A stretch of DNA of 64,000 bases from Actinocrinis sp035946395 (GTDB taxonomy: Bacteria > Actinomycetota > Actinomycetes > Streptomycetales > Catenulisporaceae): NCBI RefSeq assembly GCF_035946395.1, contig NZ_DASYZI010000439.1:1-64000 (forward strand), in the 5' to 3' direction. The number at the start of each line of letters is the position of its first letter. The stretch's first letter is position 1. Of this stretch, positions 16,749 through 24,457 are shown piece by piece. Made by a program: the position numbers and the translations under genes. The notes under the pieces are model-generated. The model did not search any database. It was not told the DNA's origin and was given only the letters and a program-made list of their open reading frames with translations.

Positions 16749-17405
16749 GTGACCTCGCCTGACACGATCCAGCGGTTCATCGCCGACATGCTGGCCCAGG
16801 CCGGCGGACTCATAGTCGACTACGACGGGACGTTCGCCGACACAGGCCCGGCCCGCCAAACGGCGCTTACCCGCGCACTTGCCCTCCACGGATCACAGCT
16901 CGACCCCGCCTGGTACCGAGCGCGGACGGGATTAAGCATCGGCGATCTACTCGGCGAGCTACCCGACGCATCCCACCTCGACCACGACGCGATCATCGCG
17001 GCGTCGCGAAGCCAGCTGCTGGGCTGCCTCGACCGCATCGAGCCGGTCCCATCGGTCCTGCATCTTGTCCGCCTCGCCGTAGAGCACGGCATACCCTGCG
17101 CCATCGCCTCGGGCACCTCCGGGGCGCTCGTACATCCCGGGCTCGACGCCCTCGGCCATACCGGGCTCTTCGCGGCCGTCCTCGTGCGCGAAGACGTGGC
17201 ACAGGGAAAACCCGCGCCAGACCTCTTTCTCGCCGCCGCAGACAGAATCGGCGTGCCTGCGGCGCGCTGCCTCGCGGTCGACGATGCGCCGCAGGGCATC
17301 GAGGCGGCACAACGCGCCGGGATGGCCGTCCTCACCCTGGATTCCGGACTGCTGGCGCGAGTTCCAGACGACGCTGCCCGCGTCGTCGAAGGTTGCGACT
17401 CGTGA
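16749..17405 (+). CDS. HAD-superfamily phosphatase (beta-phosphoglucomutase-like)
   Basis: This 218-aa protein has all HAD motifs: DYDGT (motif I, both Asp present), ASGTSG, the Lys of GKPAPDLF, and VDDAPQG. It resembles subfamily IA phosphatases and phosphoglucomutases. The GTG start at 16749 overlaps by GTGA a weak Ala/Pro-rich open frame (16597-16752), whose coding status is doubtful. Its stop overlaps the next start at 17402. A dephosphorylation step after kinases or the phosphoribosyltransferase would fit. Confidence 0.87.
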   Translation: MTSPDTIQRFIADMLAQAGGLIVDYDGTFADTGPARQTALTRALALHGSQLDPAWYRARTGLSIGDLLGELPDASHLDHDAIIAASRSQLLGCLDRIEPVPSVLHLVRLAVEHGIPCAIASGTSGALVHPGLDALGHTGLFAAVLVREDVAQGKPAPDLFLAAADRIGVPAARCLAVDDAPQGIEAAQRAGMAVLTLDSGLLARVPDDAARVVEGCDS

Positions 17406-17950
17406 CCAACGAACTTCGCGGCGCCGTCGCGGGTGGTGTCCACATACAGCTGTCCACCTCGCCCATAACACACATGGCAATGACATTAATGTCCTTCATC
17501 ATGTCCCGGCGCGCGACGCAACACCGCCGCGCCCTCCCCGCTCGGGGTCGGACCGACCCGCCACGGCCGGCTTCCCCAGCAAGCTGCCCGGCCTGTGGCC
17601 CGCGTGCCGCCCCGTACCCAGCCTGCGGGACGGCGCGCCCAACATCGAGCAAGCCTGATACGCCATCCGACCAGCCGCGTTCGCTGACGCCGCGAGCCGT
17701 GAAGCACGCCAGCAACCCCGTGCGGCGAGAACTGCGCACAGCACCAGCACCAATCGCCAACTACGTATCGCACCGCGGATCTGGCCGAAGACAGCACGCC
17801 CCGCCCAATCAGCCTTCCGCATCCGGTGTGCCTGACGTACCGGTGACCCACCGCAGGGCACAAGCGCGCTTGTGCCACAGGACACGAGCATCAGCGCCGT
17901 GCCGCGCCGACAACCGTCCCGCCCATGACCAGGAAGAACGAGAGCAGTGA
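17402..17950 (+). CDS. Hypothetical low-complexity protein, doubly coupled
   Basis: This 182-aa frame is bounded by GTGA overlaps with both neighbours (17402 and 17947), the pattern used by most real genes here, which is the main reason to call it. Composition is poor: after a plausible N-terminus (MTNELRGAVAGGVHIQLSTS, then a Met-rich stretch) it becomes Arg/Pro/Ala-rich and basic. Two cysteine pairs occur as CPAC and PACG. No domain is recognised. It could be a decayed gene or simply non-coding spacer. Confidence 0.4.
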   Translation: MTNELRGAVAGGVHIQLSTSPITHMAMTLMSFIMSRRATQHRRALPARGRTDPPRPASPASCPACGPRAAPYPACGTARPTSSKPDTPSDQPRSLTPRAVKHASNPVRRELRTAPAPIANYVSHRGSGRRQHAPPNQPSASGVPDVPVTHRRAQARLCHRTRASAPCRADNRPAHDQEEREQ

Positions 17951-18498
17951 CCGACCCCTTTGACAACCCATGGTCCCGCAAGCCACGAGTGATCGCCTAC
18001 GACTACGGCGGGACGCTCGCGCCAAATAGCAGCGCCGATCCAGACGGCGCCCGCCGCGACCAGCCAGTGTATCCGGAGGCCGCCGAGATGATCCGCTACC
18101 TGCACGACGCGCACGGCATCCTGGCAATCCTTTCCTCTAACAACCAGCCCACCGAGCCGCGCCGCCCCTCACTCGAAACTGCGGGCCTGCTCGATTACTT
18201 CGGTGCGGTATTGCTGTCGGAGGATCTGAGCTGCGGCAAACCGGACCCTCTGTTCTACGGCAAGCTATTGACTGCGGCGCGGCAGATCACCGGCGGCTGC
18301 GAACCTTGGGACGTCGTGCACGTCGGCGACAACCCAATGACGGACATCGCCGGACCCATTCAGCATGGGATGCGTGCAGTGTGGGTAACCGGCGACGCGA
18401 ACGGCGCGCTCGACAACCGCCACCTAGTGGCCGCCGGGGCAGTGCGGGTGATCGGGAACATCACCCTTCTGCCGCGCGAACTGGGACTGGACCTGTGA
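17947..18498 (+). CDS. HAD-superfamily hydrolase, second copy in operon
   Basis: This 183-aa protein has HAD motif I as IAYDYGGTLAP, with Gly in place of the second catalytic Asp, LSSNN as motif II, GKPDPLFY as motif III and VGDNPMTD as motif IV. Loss of the second Asp can reduce or change phosphatase chemistry. Its start and end are GTGA overlaps with the neighbours. It differs strongly from the HAD protein at 16749, so it probably has a different substrate. Confidence 0.85.
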   Translation: MTDPFDNPWSRKPRVIAYDYGGTLAPNSSADPDGARRDQPVYPEAAEMIRYLHDAHGILAILSSNNQPTEPRRPSLETAGLLDYFGAVLLSEDLSCGKPDPLFYGKLLTAARQITGGCEPWDVVHVGDNPMTDIAGPIQHGMRAVWVTGDANGALDNRHLVAAGAVRVIGNITLLPRELGLDL

Positions 18499-19373
18499 CC
18501 GACGCGGCGACCGCGGCGATTTCTCCCGCGGTCAGGTCGCTCACGCTGCTGTCTGGCAACCTACTGGCTGGCGGGATCGGCCGCAGTCGCAGCGAGGTCC
18601 GTGTCACAGACCTGATGGACATCGCCGCGAAGATCCGCCCAGATGTCTTCGCCGCCCAGGAATGCCTGTACTTCGACGAAAACGACCATCGGCTCTTCCA
18701 CCAAGCGGAGGAACTGCTTGGGATGCGCGGGGTGCTCGGGATCAGCCCTCGCACCCGAATGCACACCGCCGTGTTCGTGCGCGCGCCGCTGCGCATCGCC
18801 GAGCACCGGGTGTATTCGGGCGGGATCTGGCACCACAGCGTGACCCACGCCGTGGTGGTCTGGGACGCACACGACGGCGTCCCAGCGGGTCGGTTGCGGG
18901 TCGCCAGCGTGCACCTGTCCCCGCGCAACCCGACCCGCCGCCTGCTGGAGATCGCAGAGCTGACCGACTACGGGGCGGCGAGCGAGCCCGCGGTGCTGCT
19001 CGGCGACACCAATACCGAGGACGAGCACACCGATCTGTCCGGCGCATCCCGCGACATGCTGGTGCGCTACGCCCGACTCGGCACCCGCATCCCCGACACC
19101 GCGCCGATCGATCTGCTGCGGAGCGCCGGGATCAGTGACCTCGCCGACCCGAAGACGGACGCACTTGCCTTCGCCATCCCGCGTGAGCCGCCTGCGCGCA
19201 CCACTGGCCACTGGCCGGGCAAGCAGGTCGCCGGGCGCCCGGACCGCATCCTGGCCAACGCCCCGGCCGCGGCGGCCGTGACCGAGTTCGCCGTGGTCAC
19301 CGCGGCCCGGCACCTGACCGACCACGACTGGCCGTGCGCTCGCCTGAATCCGGCCGCGCTCGCCATGCGATGA
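18495..19373 (+). CDS. Endonuclease/exonuclease/phosphatase-family protein, copy 1
   Basis: This 292-aa protein has the EEP (DNase I-like) fold. Catalytic landmarks are the Asn of LLSGNLL, the Glu of PDVFAAQEC, VASVHLSPRNP, GDTNTE (the GDxN motif), and GRPDRI followed by TDHDW near the end. The family includes nucleases, inositol phosphatases and diesterases that need Mg2+. It starts with a GTGA overlap. With the downstream relative it forms an EEP pair at the end of the operon. Confidence 0.83.
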   Translation: MTDAATAAISPAVRSLTLLSGNLLAGGIGRSRSEVRVTDLMDIAAKIRPDVFAAQECLYFDENDHRLFHQAEELLGMRGVLGISPRTRMHTAVFVRAPLRIAEHRVYSGGIWHHSVTHAVVVWDAHDGVPAGRLRVASVHLSPRNPTRRLLEIAELTDYGAASEPAVLLGDTNTEDEHTDLSGASRDMLVRYARLGTRIPDTAPIDLLRSAGISDLADPKTDALAFAIPREPPARTTGHWPGKQVAGRPDRILANAPAAAAVTEFAVVTAARHLTDHDWPCARLNPAALAMR

Positions 19374-19425
19374 CACTACCCGGCTGGTCATCCAGCCCTC
19401 TGACACCGTGAACCGGAGCAAGCCC

Positions 19426-20238
19426 GTGACCCCAACAATGATCAGGATCAGCGCGATCAACCACCTGGACGGAGGGATCGAAACCCGCCCCGACAGGGTC
19501 AGGAGCCTAGACCGGCTCGACGCCCAGCTCGATCTGCTCGCCGAGCTCGACTTGGACGTGGTCCTGTCCACCGAGGGGAAAGGGTGGCTGGACGACGACA
19601 ACCAGCTGCTGGGCTACGCCGCGCACCGGCTGGGGATGAACCCGTTCGTCGCTCCCGCGCCCCGGCACGACTGCAACGTGGTGATCTGGCTGCGCCCCGG
19701 CCGCTTCCGCGATGTGCGCGAACACCACATCGTGCGCGAGCCGTTCTGGCACGGCCAAGCCCGCGTCGAGGTGAGCCTCGACGGGCTGCGCGAACGGCTG
19801 TGGCTGGTCGCCGCGCACTTCTCTCCGTTCGTGCCCCCGATCCGCACCGCCGAGGCATACGCCACTCTCGAACTGGCCGCCGACGGCCTCCTGGTGATCG
19901 GTGGCGGCGACTTCCAGGACGATGCGAACGCCGAGGAGGCCCCCGACCGCTCGCACATGGACCCGGCCCGGCGCCTACGCTACGGCACCCCCGGCGACCC
20001 GCAGTCCCCCGCCGAACTGTTCCGCAGCGCGGGGATGGTGGACGTCGCCGCCGCGCTCGACGACCGGCAACCCACCGCTGGGTTCGTCGACCGCGCGCCG
20101 CTGCGCTGCGACCGCTTCCACCTCTCCAGCCGCCTCGCTCACACCCCACGCGCCTACCGGGCGCACCCGGACCCGGACGGGAAACTGTCCGACCACTTGA
20201 TCATCGATGCCGAACTCGACCTGACCGCGGCGATATGA
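19426..20238 (+). CDS. Endonuclease/exonuclease/phosphatase-like protein, copy 2
   Basis: This 270-aa protein is a second EEP-fold member. Recognisable positions are the Asn of ISAINHLDGG, the Glu of VVLSTEGKGW, AAHFSPFVPP, GGGDFQDDAN (Asn of GDxN replaced by Gln) and the SDH of KLSDHLII. The Gln change could weaken activity. The GTG at 19426 follows GGAGCAAGCCC; 19408 and 19438 are alternatives. Pairing with copy 1 suggests a heterodimer or two successive diesterase steps. Confidence 0.78.
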   Translation: MTPTMIRISAINHLDGGIETRPDRVRSLDRLDAQLDLLAELDLDVVLSTEGKGWLDDDNQLLGYAAHRLGMNPFVAPAPRHDCNVVIWLRPGRFRDVREHHIVREPFWHGQARVEVSLDGLRERLWLVAAHFSPFVPPIRTAEAYATLELAADGLLVIGGGDFQDDANAEEAPDRSHMDPARRLRYGTPGDPQSPAELFRSAGMVDVAAALDDRQPTAGFVDRAPLRCDRFHLSSRLAHTPRAYRAHPDPDGKLSDHLIIDAELDLTAAI

Positions 20239-20302
20239 GCGCCACCGCTGCGCCTCCGCCCGGCGCTGCGGGCCACGTTTCGACGACCAACGAAGGAGCA
20301 TT

Positions 20303-20473
20303 GTGAACAAACCGCTCAACCCAGACCGGCACAACCTCCGCGAGGACGGCCGCGACGCCCCGCGCGCGGCGGTCACCCTAACCCCGGTCTACCAGTGGCT
20401 GATCGTGCTCAACTCCGTCCTTGGCGCCGTCAGCCTCGCCCTCGGCCTGGCCGCGACGGCACGCGGACACTAG
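20303..20473 (+). CDS. Small single-pass membrane protein
   Basis: This 56-aa frame starts with GTG at 20303 behind GAAGGAGCATT, a good ribosome-binding site. A hydrophilic N-terminus (NKPLNPDRHNLREDGRD) precedes one hydrophobic helix, VYQWLIVLNSVLGAVSLALG, and a short tail ATARGH. It lies between the second EEP gene and the HTH gene in the same direction. No homologue is recognised. It may tether an operon product to the membrane. Confidence 0.6.
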   Translation: MNKPLNPDRHNLREDGRDAPRAAVTLTPVYQWLIVLNSVLGAVSLALGLAATARGH

Positions 20474-20528
20474 CGATCCCGCCCGGCCGACCAGCACAGT
20501 GGTTCACCGCTCAGGAGAGGCGCTCGCC

Positions 20529-20753
20529 GTGAGCTCGCAACAACTGACTGACGCCCCACCGGCCGACGAACTCGACGGCCTGAACTTTCTCACGGTCGGC
20601 GAGGTCGCCGGGGTGATGCGCGTGTCGAAGGTGACCGTCTACCGGATGTTGCATTCCGGGGAACTGACGGCGGTGCGTGTCGGCCGCTCGTTCCGGGTGC
20701 CCGCGAAGGCGGTGCGCGAATACCTCTCGGGCGCGTACGTCAGCGCGGACTGA
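20529..20753 (+). CDS. Excisionase/BldC-type helix-turn-helix protein
   Basis: This 74-aa protein has the MerR-like/excisionase HTH: FLTVGEVAGVMRVSKVTVYR, then MLHSGELTAVRVGRSFRVPAKAVREYL. Such proteins bind DNA as small regulators or as excisionases. The GTG at 20529 follows AGGAGAGGCG. As the last recognisable gene of the operon, it could feed back on the operon promoter. Confidence 0.85.
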   Translation: MSSQQLTDAPPADELDGLNFLTVGEVAGVMRVSKVTVYRMLHSGELTAVRVGRSFRVPAKAVREYLSGAYVSAD

Positions 20754-20883
20754 CGCCACAGACTCCCTCCCCGCGGCCTCTGTTGAGGGTCAGAGGGCTA
20801 CGGCCGCCGCACCGGCCGCGCCCAGTGGCGGCGGGGAGGGACCACCCCACTGTTCACATGCACCACTACAAGGAGGACAACGA

Positions 20884-21117
20884 TTGGCTGATCACGGTAA
20901 TCGACAGCGCGACGCTCTCGCGGACGTTGGCACGAGTCCTGCGGCGGCCCGACTGCGAGAGCGACGACGGTGCGTCCGCAGGGCGATAAGCATCAGACGT
21001 TCGCTCATGTGCCGCGAGTTGATCGGAGCGCTCAGGGCGCCTGGTCCGGCAGCGCTGTTTTGGCTACCGGAGGGACCGGCGTTGTTCGAGAAGATCTTCG
21101 GTTTCCCGGGTTCTTAA
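20884..21117 (+). CDS. Possible small protein with TTG start and perfect Shine-Dalgarno
   Basis: A TTG at 20884 lies 7 bases after AAGGAGG, the full consensus ribosome-binding site, and opens a 77-aa frame ending with TAA at 21117. The product is Arg-rich in the first half, with a hydrophobic end (ALFWLPEGPALFEKIFGF). No domain is recognised. The strong site is the only support, and codon bias is weak. Confidence 0.35.
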   Translation: MADHGNRQRDALADVGTSPAAARLRERRRCVRRAISIRRSLMCRELIGALRAPGPAALFWLPEGPALFEKIFGFPGS

Positions 21118-21493
21118 TCTACGTCAGGGCACCAAGAATCGCGATGAGATAGCCCGTCGCGCTCATATTCAGGTATGGCTCGTGAGTTAAATTCCGCAGC
21201 CGAGCCTCGGTTTGTCATGCGCTTCTTTTGCAGGGCGCGGCCTGTTGCAATGGGCCGTGCCCTGTTCCATTTTCCCTGGTCAAATGCTTGCGCGACTACA
21301 CCAGGACTCTGAGACACGGAAGCGTCTTGACTCAACTTTTCCCCATGTTGCGTACGCCGCTTTTTCTACGCTAACGTCATGCCGCCGCCGCGACTGGGGA
21401 ATATATCGGGCGGTTTATGGATAGTGCTCTAGCACCTCCGAATATGACGCCCACGGGCGTTTCAACAAACCTTCGGGATAGGAAGCAACCCTT
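21118..21493. other. Gene-free leader region before the sedolisin gene
   Basis: This 376-base stretch is poorer in G+C than its surroundings and should hold the protease promoter. TTGACT at 21327-21332 is a possible -35 box, without a convincing -10 at the normal distance. A small palindrome ACGCCCACGGGCGT lies near 21450. I see no coding frame or RNA gene. Confidence 0.45.
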
Positions 21494-22885
21494 TTGAGAA
21501 CACGATTAATGACCGCTGCACCGGTCGCCCTCGCGGTGGCCAGTGCCATAACCACCGCAGTGCCCGCGGTGGCCACCGCCGCAGCGACCACGGCCACGCA
21601 TGGATCGCAGACCCTGACGTCGGGCACCGTGCGCCCGGTGCCCGCGTCGCTCGGGCACATCGACAAGCGTGCGGTCCCCAGCCCGCTGCCCACCTCGCAG
21701 TGCGAAACGCAGTTGGGACGCGCGTGCTACTCACCGCAGCAGCTGATCGCCGCGTACGGCCTGGACGCGCTCTACGCGCGGGGCATCACCGGCGCGGGCC
21801 GCACCGTCGTGATCGCGGACTCGCTCGGCTGCCCGACCGTGCAGCACGACCTGGACGTGGCCAGCGCGCAATGGGGCATACCCAGCACGACGGTGCACAT
21901 CGTCCAGCTCGCGGGCCAGGTGCCCCCGTACGACGCGACCGACCCGAACTTCCCCGGCTGGTGCGGGGAGGTGGACCTGGACGTGCAGACCATCCACGAG
22001 TTCGCCCCGGGCGCGCGCATCATCCTGTCCGAGACCCCGGTCCCCGAGACCGAGGGGGTGACCGGCTTCCCCGAGATCATGAACGCGCTCAAGAAGCTGG
22101 CCGACAGCAACACCGGTGACGTGGTCACCATGTCGTTCGGGGCCACGGAGAACACGTTCCCGGGGTTCGCGCAGGGCGACTACTCCAGCCTGTTGGACCT
22201 GCGCTACGCGTTCAAGGACCTGAGCGCGCACGGGACCACACTGGTGGCCGGCTCCGGTGACACCGGGTCGGCGGGCATCGCGGACGACGGGGTCAGCCTG
22301 CTGCCGACTCCGGCCGTGATCTGGCCGGGCTCGGACACAGACGTGACCTCGGCCGGCGGCTCGCAGCTGTTCCTGGACGACGCCGGCAACCGGCTGAGCC
22401 CGGACGCGGTGTGGAACGATGCATGGGGCGCGGCGGGCGGCGGCAAGTCCACGGTCTTCCCCCGGCCGAAGTACCAGAACGCGGTGAGCTCGGTGGTCGG
22501 CTCGCAGCGCGGCGTGCCGGACATCTCGTGGTCCTCGGCCGTGGACGGGGGCCGGTGGATCTACACCTCGTTCGCGGGCAACGCCACCGGTTGGCACATC
22601 TACGGAGGCACCAGCGCGTCGTCTCCGCAGTTCGCGGCCCTCGTCGCGCTGGCCGACCAGCTCGCCGGGCACCGGCTGGGCAACGTGAACAACGCGCTGT
22701 ACTGCCTGTACTCACGCTACGGCTACGGAGCGCGCTCGGGCCTGGTGGACATCACCAGCGGCAACAACACGCTGGCCGGTTCCGGGGTCGCGGGCAACAC
22801 AGCCGAGCCGGGCTACGACCTGGCCAGCGGGCTGGGCACGGGCAACGCGCAGCTGGTGTACGCCCTCGCCGCCACACACCGGTAG
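21494..22885 (+). CDS. Secreted S53-family serine protease (sedolisin)
   Basis: This 463-aa protein has a signal peptide (MRTRLMTAAPVALAVASA followed by an Ala-rich stretch) and a sedolisin catalytic domain. The catalytic Glu and Asp lie four residues apart in CGEVDLDVQ, the oxyanion Asp is in AGSGDTGSAG, and the nucleophile Ser is in GGTSASSPQ. The calcium-site end is PGYDLASGLGTGNA. Family enzymes are acid-active endopeptidases. The large N-terminal propeptide of typical sedolisins is missing; only about 75 residues precede the catalytic start (YSPQQLIAAYG). A TTG start at 21494 is chosen because it completes the basic n-region; ATG at 21509 is possible. Confidence 0.92.
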   Translation: MRTRLMTAAPVALAVASAITTAVPAVATAAATTATHGSQTLTSGTVRPVPASLGHIDKRAVPSPLPTSQCETQLGRACYSPQQLIAAYGLDALYARGITGAGRTVVIADSLGCPTVQHDLDVASAQWGIPSTTVHIVQLAGQVPPYDATDPNFPGWCGEVDLDVQTIHEFAPGARIILSETPVPETEGVTGFPEIMNALKKLADSNTGDVVTMSFGATENTFPGFAQGDYSSLLDLRYAFKDLSAHGTTLVAGSGDTGSAGIADDGVSLLPTPAVIWPGSDTDVTSAGGSQLFLDDAGNRLSPDAVWNDAWGAAGGGKSTVFPRPKYQNAVSSVVGSQRGVPDISWSSAVDGGRWIYTSFAGNATGWHIYGGTSASSPQFAALVALADQLAGHRLGNVNNALYCLYSRYGYGARSGLVDITSGNNTLAGSGVAGNTAEPGYDLASGLGTGNAQLVYALAATHR

Positions 22886-22924
22886 CCGCCGCACCTCACG
22901 GCGCTGCCGCGTAGTTCCACCCTA

Positions 22925-22983
22925 GACCCCTCCCCTCCGTCCCTATCCCGGAGCTGTCACCGGCTGGGGACGGAGGGGAGGTC
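22925..22983 (+). terminator. Strong hairpin after the sedolisin gene
   Basis: Arms at about 22925-22943 and 22967-22983 pair over roughly 17 bases (CCTCCCCTCCGTCCC with GGGACGGAGGGGAGG at its core). The stem begins 40 bases after the protease stop. No T-run follows, as is common in high-GC actinomycetes. It should separate the protease from the convergent minus-strand conjugation operon. Confidence 0.7.
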
Positions 22984-23024
22984 TCCCTGCCCCGGCACTC
23001 TGGGTTCAGATCCCATCGTCGACG

Positions 23025-23351
23025 TCAGCCCGTCGGCGATCTTCGCTGAACCTGCCGATCTGCTGCGGCCATAAGCTGGGCGGCAGCGTCAAGGTCGGCG
23101 ATGAGGTCCGGGTCGTCGGCTTGGAACCAGCCGTCGCGATCGTAGAGCCACCATGCCGACCGGTAGCGCACGATGTCAGTGACCGTATTGCCGAGCGGGC
23201 GTGCCTGTCCCGTGGTAATAGCTGTGCGCATGTCGCTGAGGCTGACAGCAGGCGTTGCTCGGTGTGCCTGCCTCTGGGCTGCTTCGGCTGCCGGGACGAC
23301 GTCCCCGATGGGAGCCTGGGGCTGGGCGCTGGCGCCGATATCCATTGTCAC
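23025..23351 (-). CDS. Hypothetical protein at the end of the conjugation operon
   Basis: This 108-aa protein has a Gln/Ala-rich N-terminus and a compact region (TDIVRYRSAWWLYDRDGWFQADDPDLIADLDAAAQLM) reminiscent of the short W-rich segment repeated in the 290-aa protein encoded upstream (YVHYDGSWWVTDGQHSWVRV). It starts 6 bases after the stop of the DnaB-N-like gene. The shared W-rich pattern suggests a common module; function is unknown. Confidence 0.65.
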   Translation of the reverse strand: MTMDIGASAQPQAPIGDVVPAAEAAQRQAHRATPAVSLSDMRTAITTGQARPLGNTVTDIVRYRSAWWLYDRDGWFQADDPDLIADLDAAAQLMAAADRQVQRRSPTG

Positions 23352-23357
23352 CAGTCC

Positions 23358-24455
23358 TTACGGCCGCGGCTTGGGTTGGTCGGGTTCGGCGGCCTGCGGC
23401 GGCGGTTGGACGAGCGGTGCCGAGGCGCTGGTTTGCGGATCGGGCTGGGTGAGTGTCACGGTCTGGCGCGGGCTGACTGTCGACGCGGAGGATGGTGTGG
23501 TGGTCGGGTTCGGCTGTCCGTTGCGCGTAAGGGTTCTGACGGCGTCGATCGCCAAGGAAGCGCGCAGGTCTTCGGTGAATAGTTGGTTGCCCAGATCCAC
23601 CGCAGCGCCGACGACGACCGCTGTGACGACGAGTCGTGCGAGGTAGTCGGGTGTGGAGGTGTCAGTACTGTGCCGGGCGGCGGGTGCGGGCTCGTCGGGC
23701 CGCGGGGCGGTGGCCGCCGGGTCTGCCGTGGCGCTGCGGCGGCTCAGTTCCCATTCCACGGTCAGTTCGCTGATGGGTTCGCCGTTCTCGGCGACGGTGA
23801 GGATCGTCTCGTAGATCTCACGGCGGGGGCCTGGCGCGAAGATCTCCGGCGTGAGCCAGGTTTCCACTTCGGCGACTTGCCCGCGGTGCTGGAGTAGGTC
23901 GGCGAGGATGAGCTCTTCGCGCCGTGCGCGCTCGTCGAGCGGAGGTTCATAGCGCGTGTGGGCGTCGAGGGCGCGGGTCGTGATAGTGGGTGCGGGGTCG
24001 GCCGAGTCGGCGGCGGCGCGGCTCTGTCGGGTGAGGGCTTGGGCGAGGCGGTCGAGGTGGTCGAGGCGGTCGTCGACGCCGCGCACCGGGCCGGCGCTCG
24101 CGGCCAGACGGGGAGCGTGCGCGGCGAGGGTGGCGCGCACGTGGGTCTCTTGGACCATCCGCGCGTACACGGCGATGTCCTCGGGCTCGGGGCACCCGTC
24201 GGCTAGGGTGCGTAGGTAGGCCGCGTCCACGCCGGGTAGGTCGAGGCGTTGCGCGATGAATTCGGGCAGGTGGGCGCTCGGCAGGTCGGGGTGCGCGGTG
24301 CGGGATCGCGCGATCTGCTCGTAGACTGCCTGGTAGGTGGGGTGGGTCAGGCGGTCGGGGGGCAGGTAGGCGATCTCGTCGAGCAGTAGGCGCTCGTGCA
24401 GCAGGGCGCCGACGAGCGCCTGTTCGGCGCGCAGCGCCAGGTGGGGGTTGGTCAT
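23358..24455 (-). CDS. Protein with two DnaB N-terminal-like domains
   Basis: This 365-aa protein begins with a segment like the N-terminal domain of DnaB helicases (RAEQALVGALLHERLLLDEIAYLPPDRLTHPTYQAVYEQI). A second related segment follows at about residues 190-255 (REELILADLLQHRGQVAEVETWLTPEIFAPGPRREIYETIL). No helicase ATPase domain is present. The C-terminus is a Pro/Thr-rich tail after a hydrophobic stretch. It may bind the host replicative helicase or primase and recruit it to transferred DNA. The ATG at 24455 follows AAGGAACTGACT. It is the ninth gene of the conjugation operon. Confidence 0.72.
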   Translation of the reverse strand: MTNPHLALRAEQALVGALLHERLLLDEIAYLPPDRLTHPTYQAVYEQIARSRTAHPDLPSAHLPEFIAQRLDLPGVDAAYLRTLADGCPEPEDIAVYARMVQETHVRATLAAHAPRLAASAGPVRGVDDRLDHLDRLAQALTRQSRAAADSADPAPTITTRALDAHTRYEPPLDERARREELILADLLQHRGQVAEVETWLTPEIFAPGPRREIYETILTVAENGEPISELTVEWELSRRSATADPAATAPRPDEPAPAARHSTDTSTPDYLARLVVTAVVVGAAVDLGNQLFTEDLRASLAIDAVRTLTRNGQPNPTTTPSSASTVSPRQTVTLTQPDPQTSASAPLVQPPPQAAEPDQPKPRP

Positions 24456-24457
24456 AG

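Noticed and set aside
16597..16752. 51-codon Ala/Pro-rich frame coupled to the HAD gene by GTGA
   Set aside because: It overlaps the antisense start of the Nudix gene and lacks a ribosome-binding site; only the coupling supports it.
22990..23020. A T-arm-like sequence, TGGGTTCAGATCCCA, suggesting a tRNA or attachment site
   Set aside because: The loop breaks the conserved TTCRA pattern at position 58, and no acceptor, D or anticodon arm can be folded around it.
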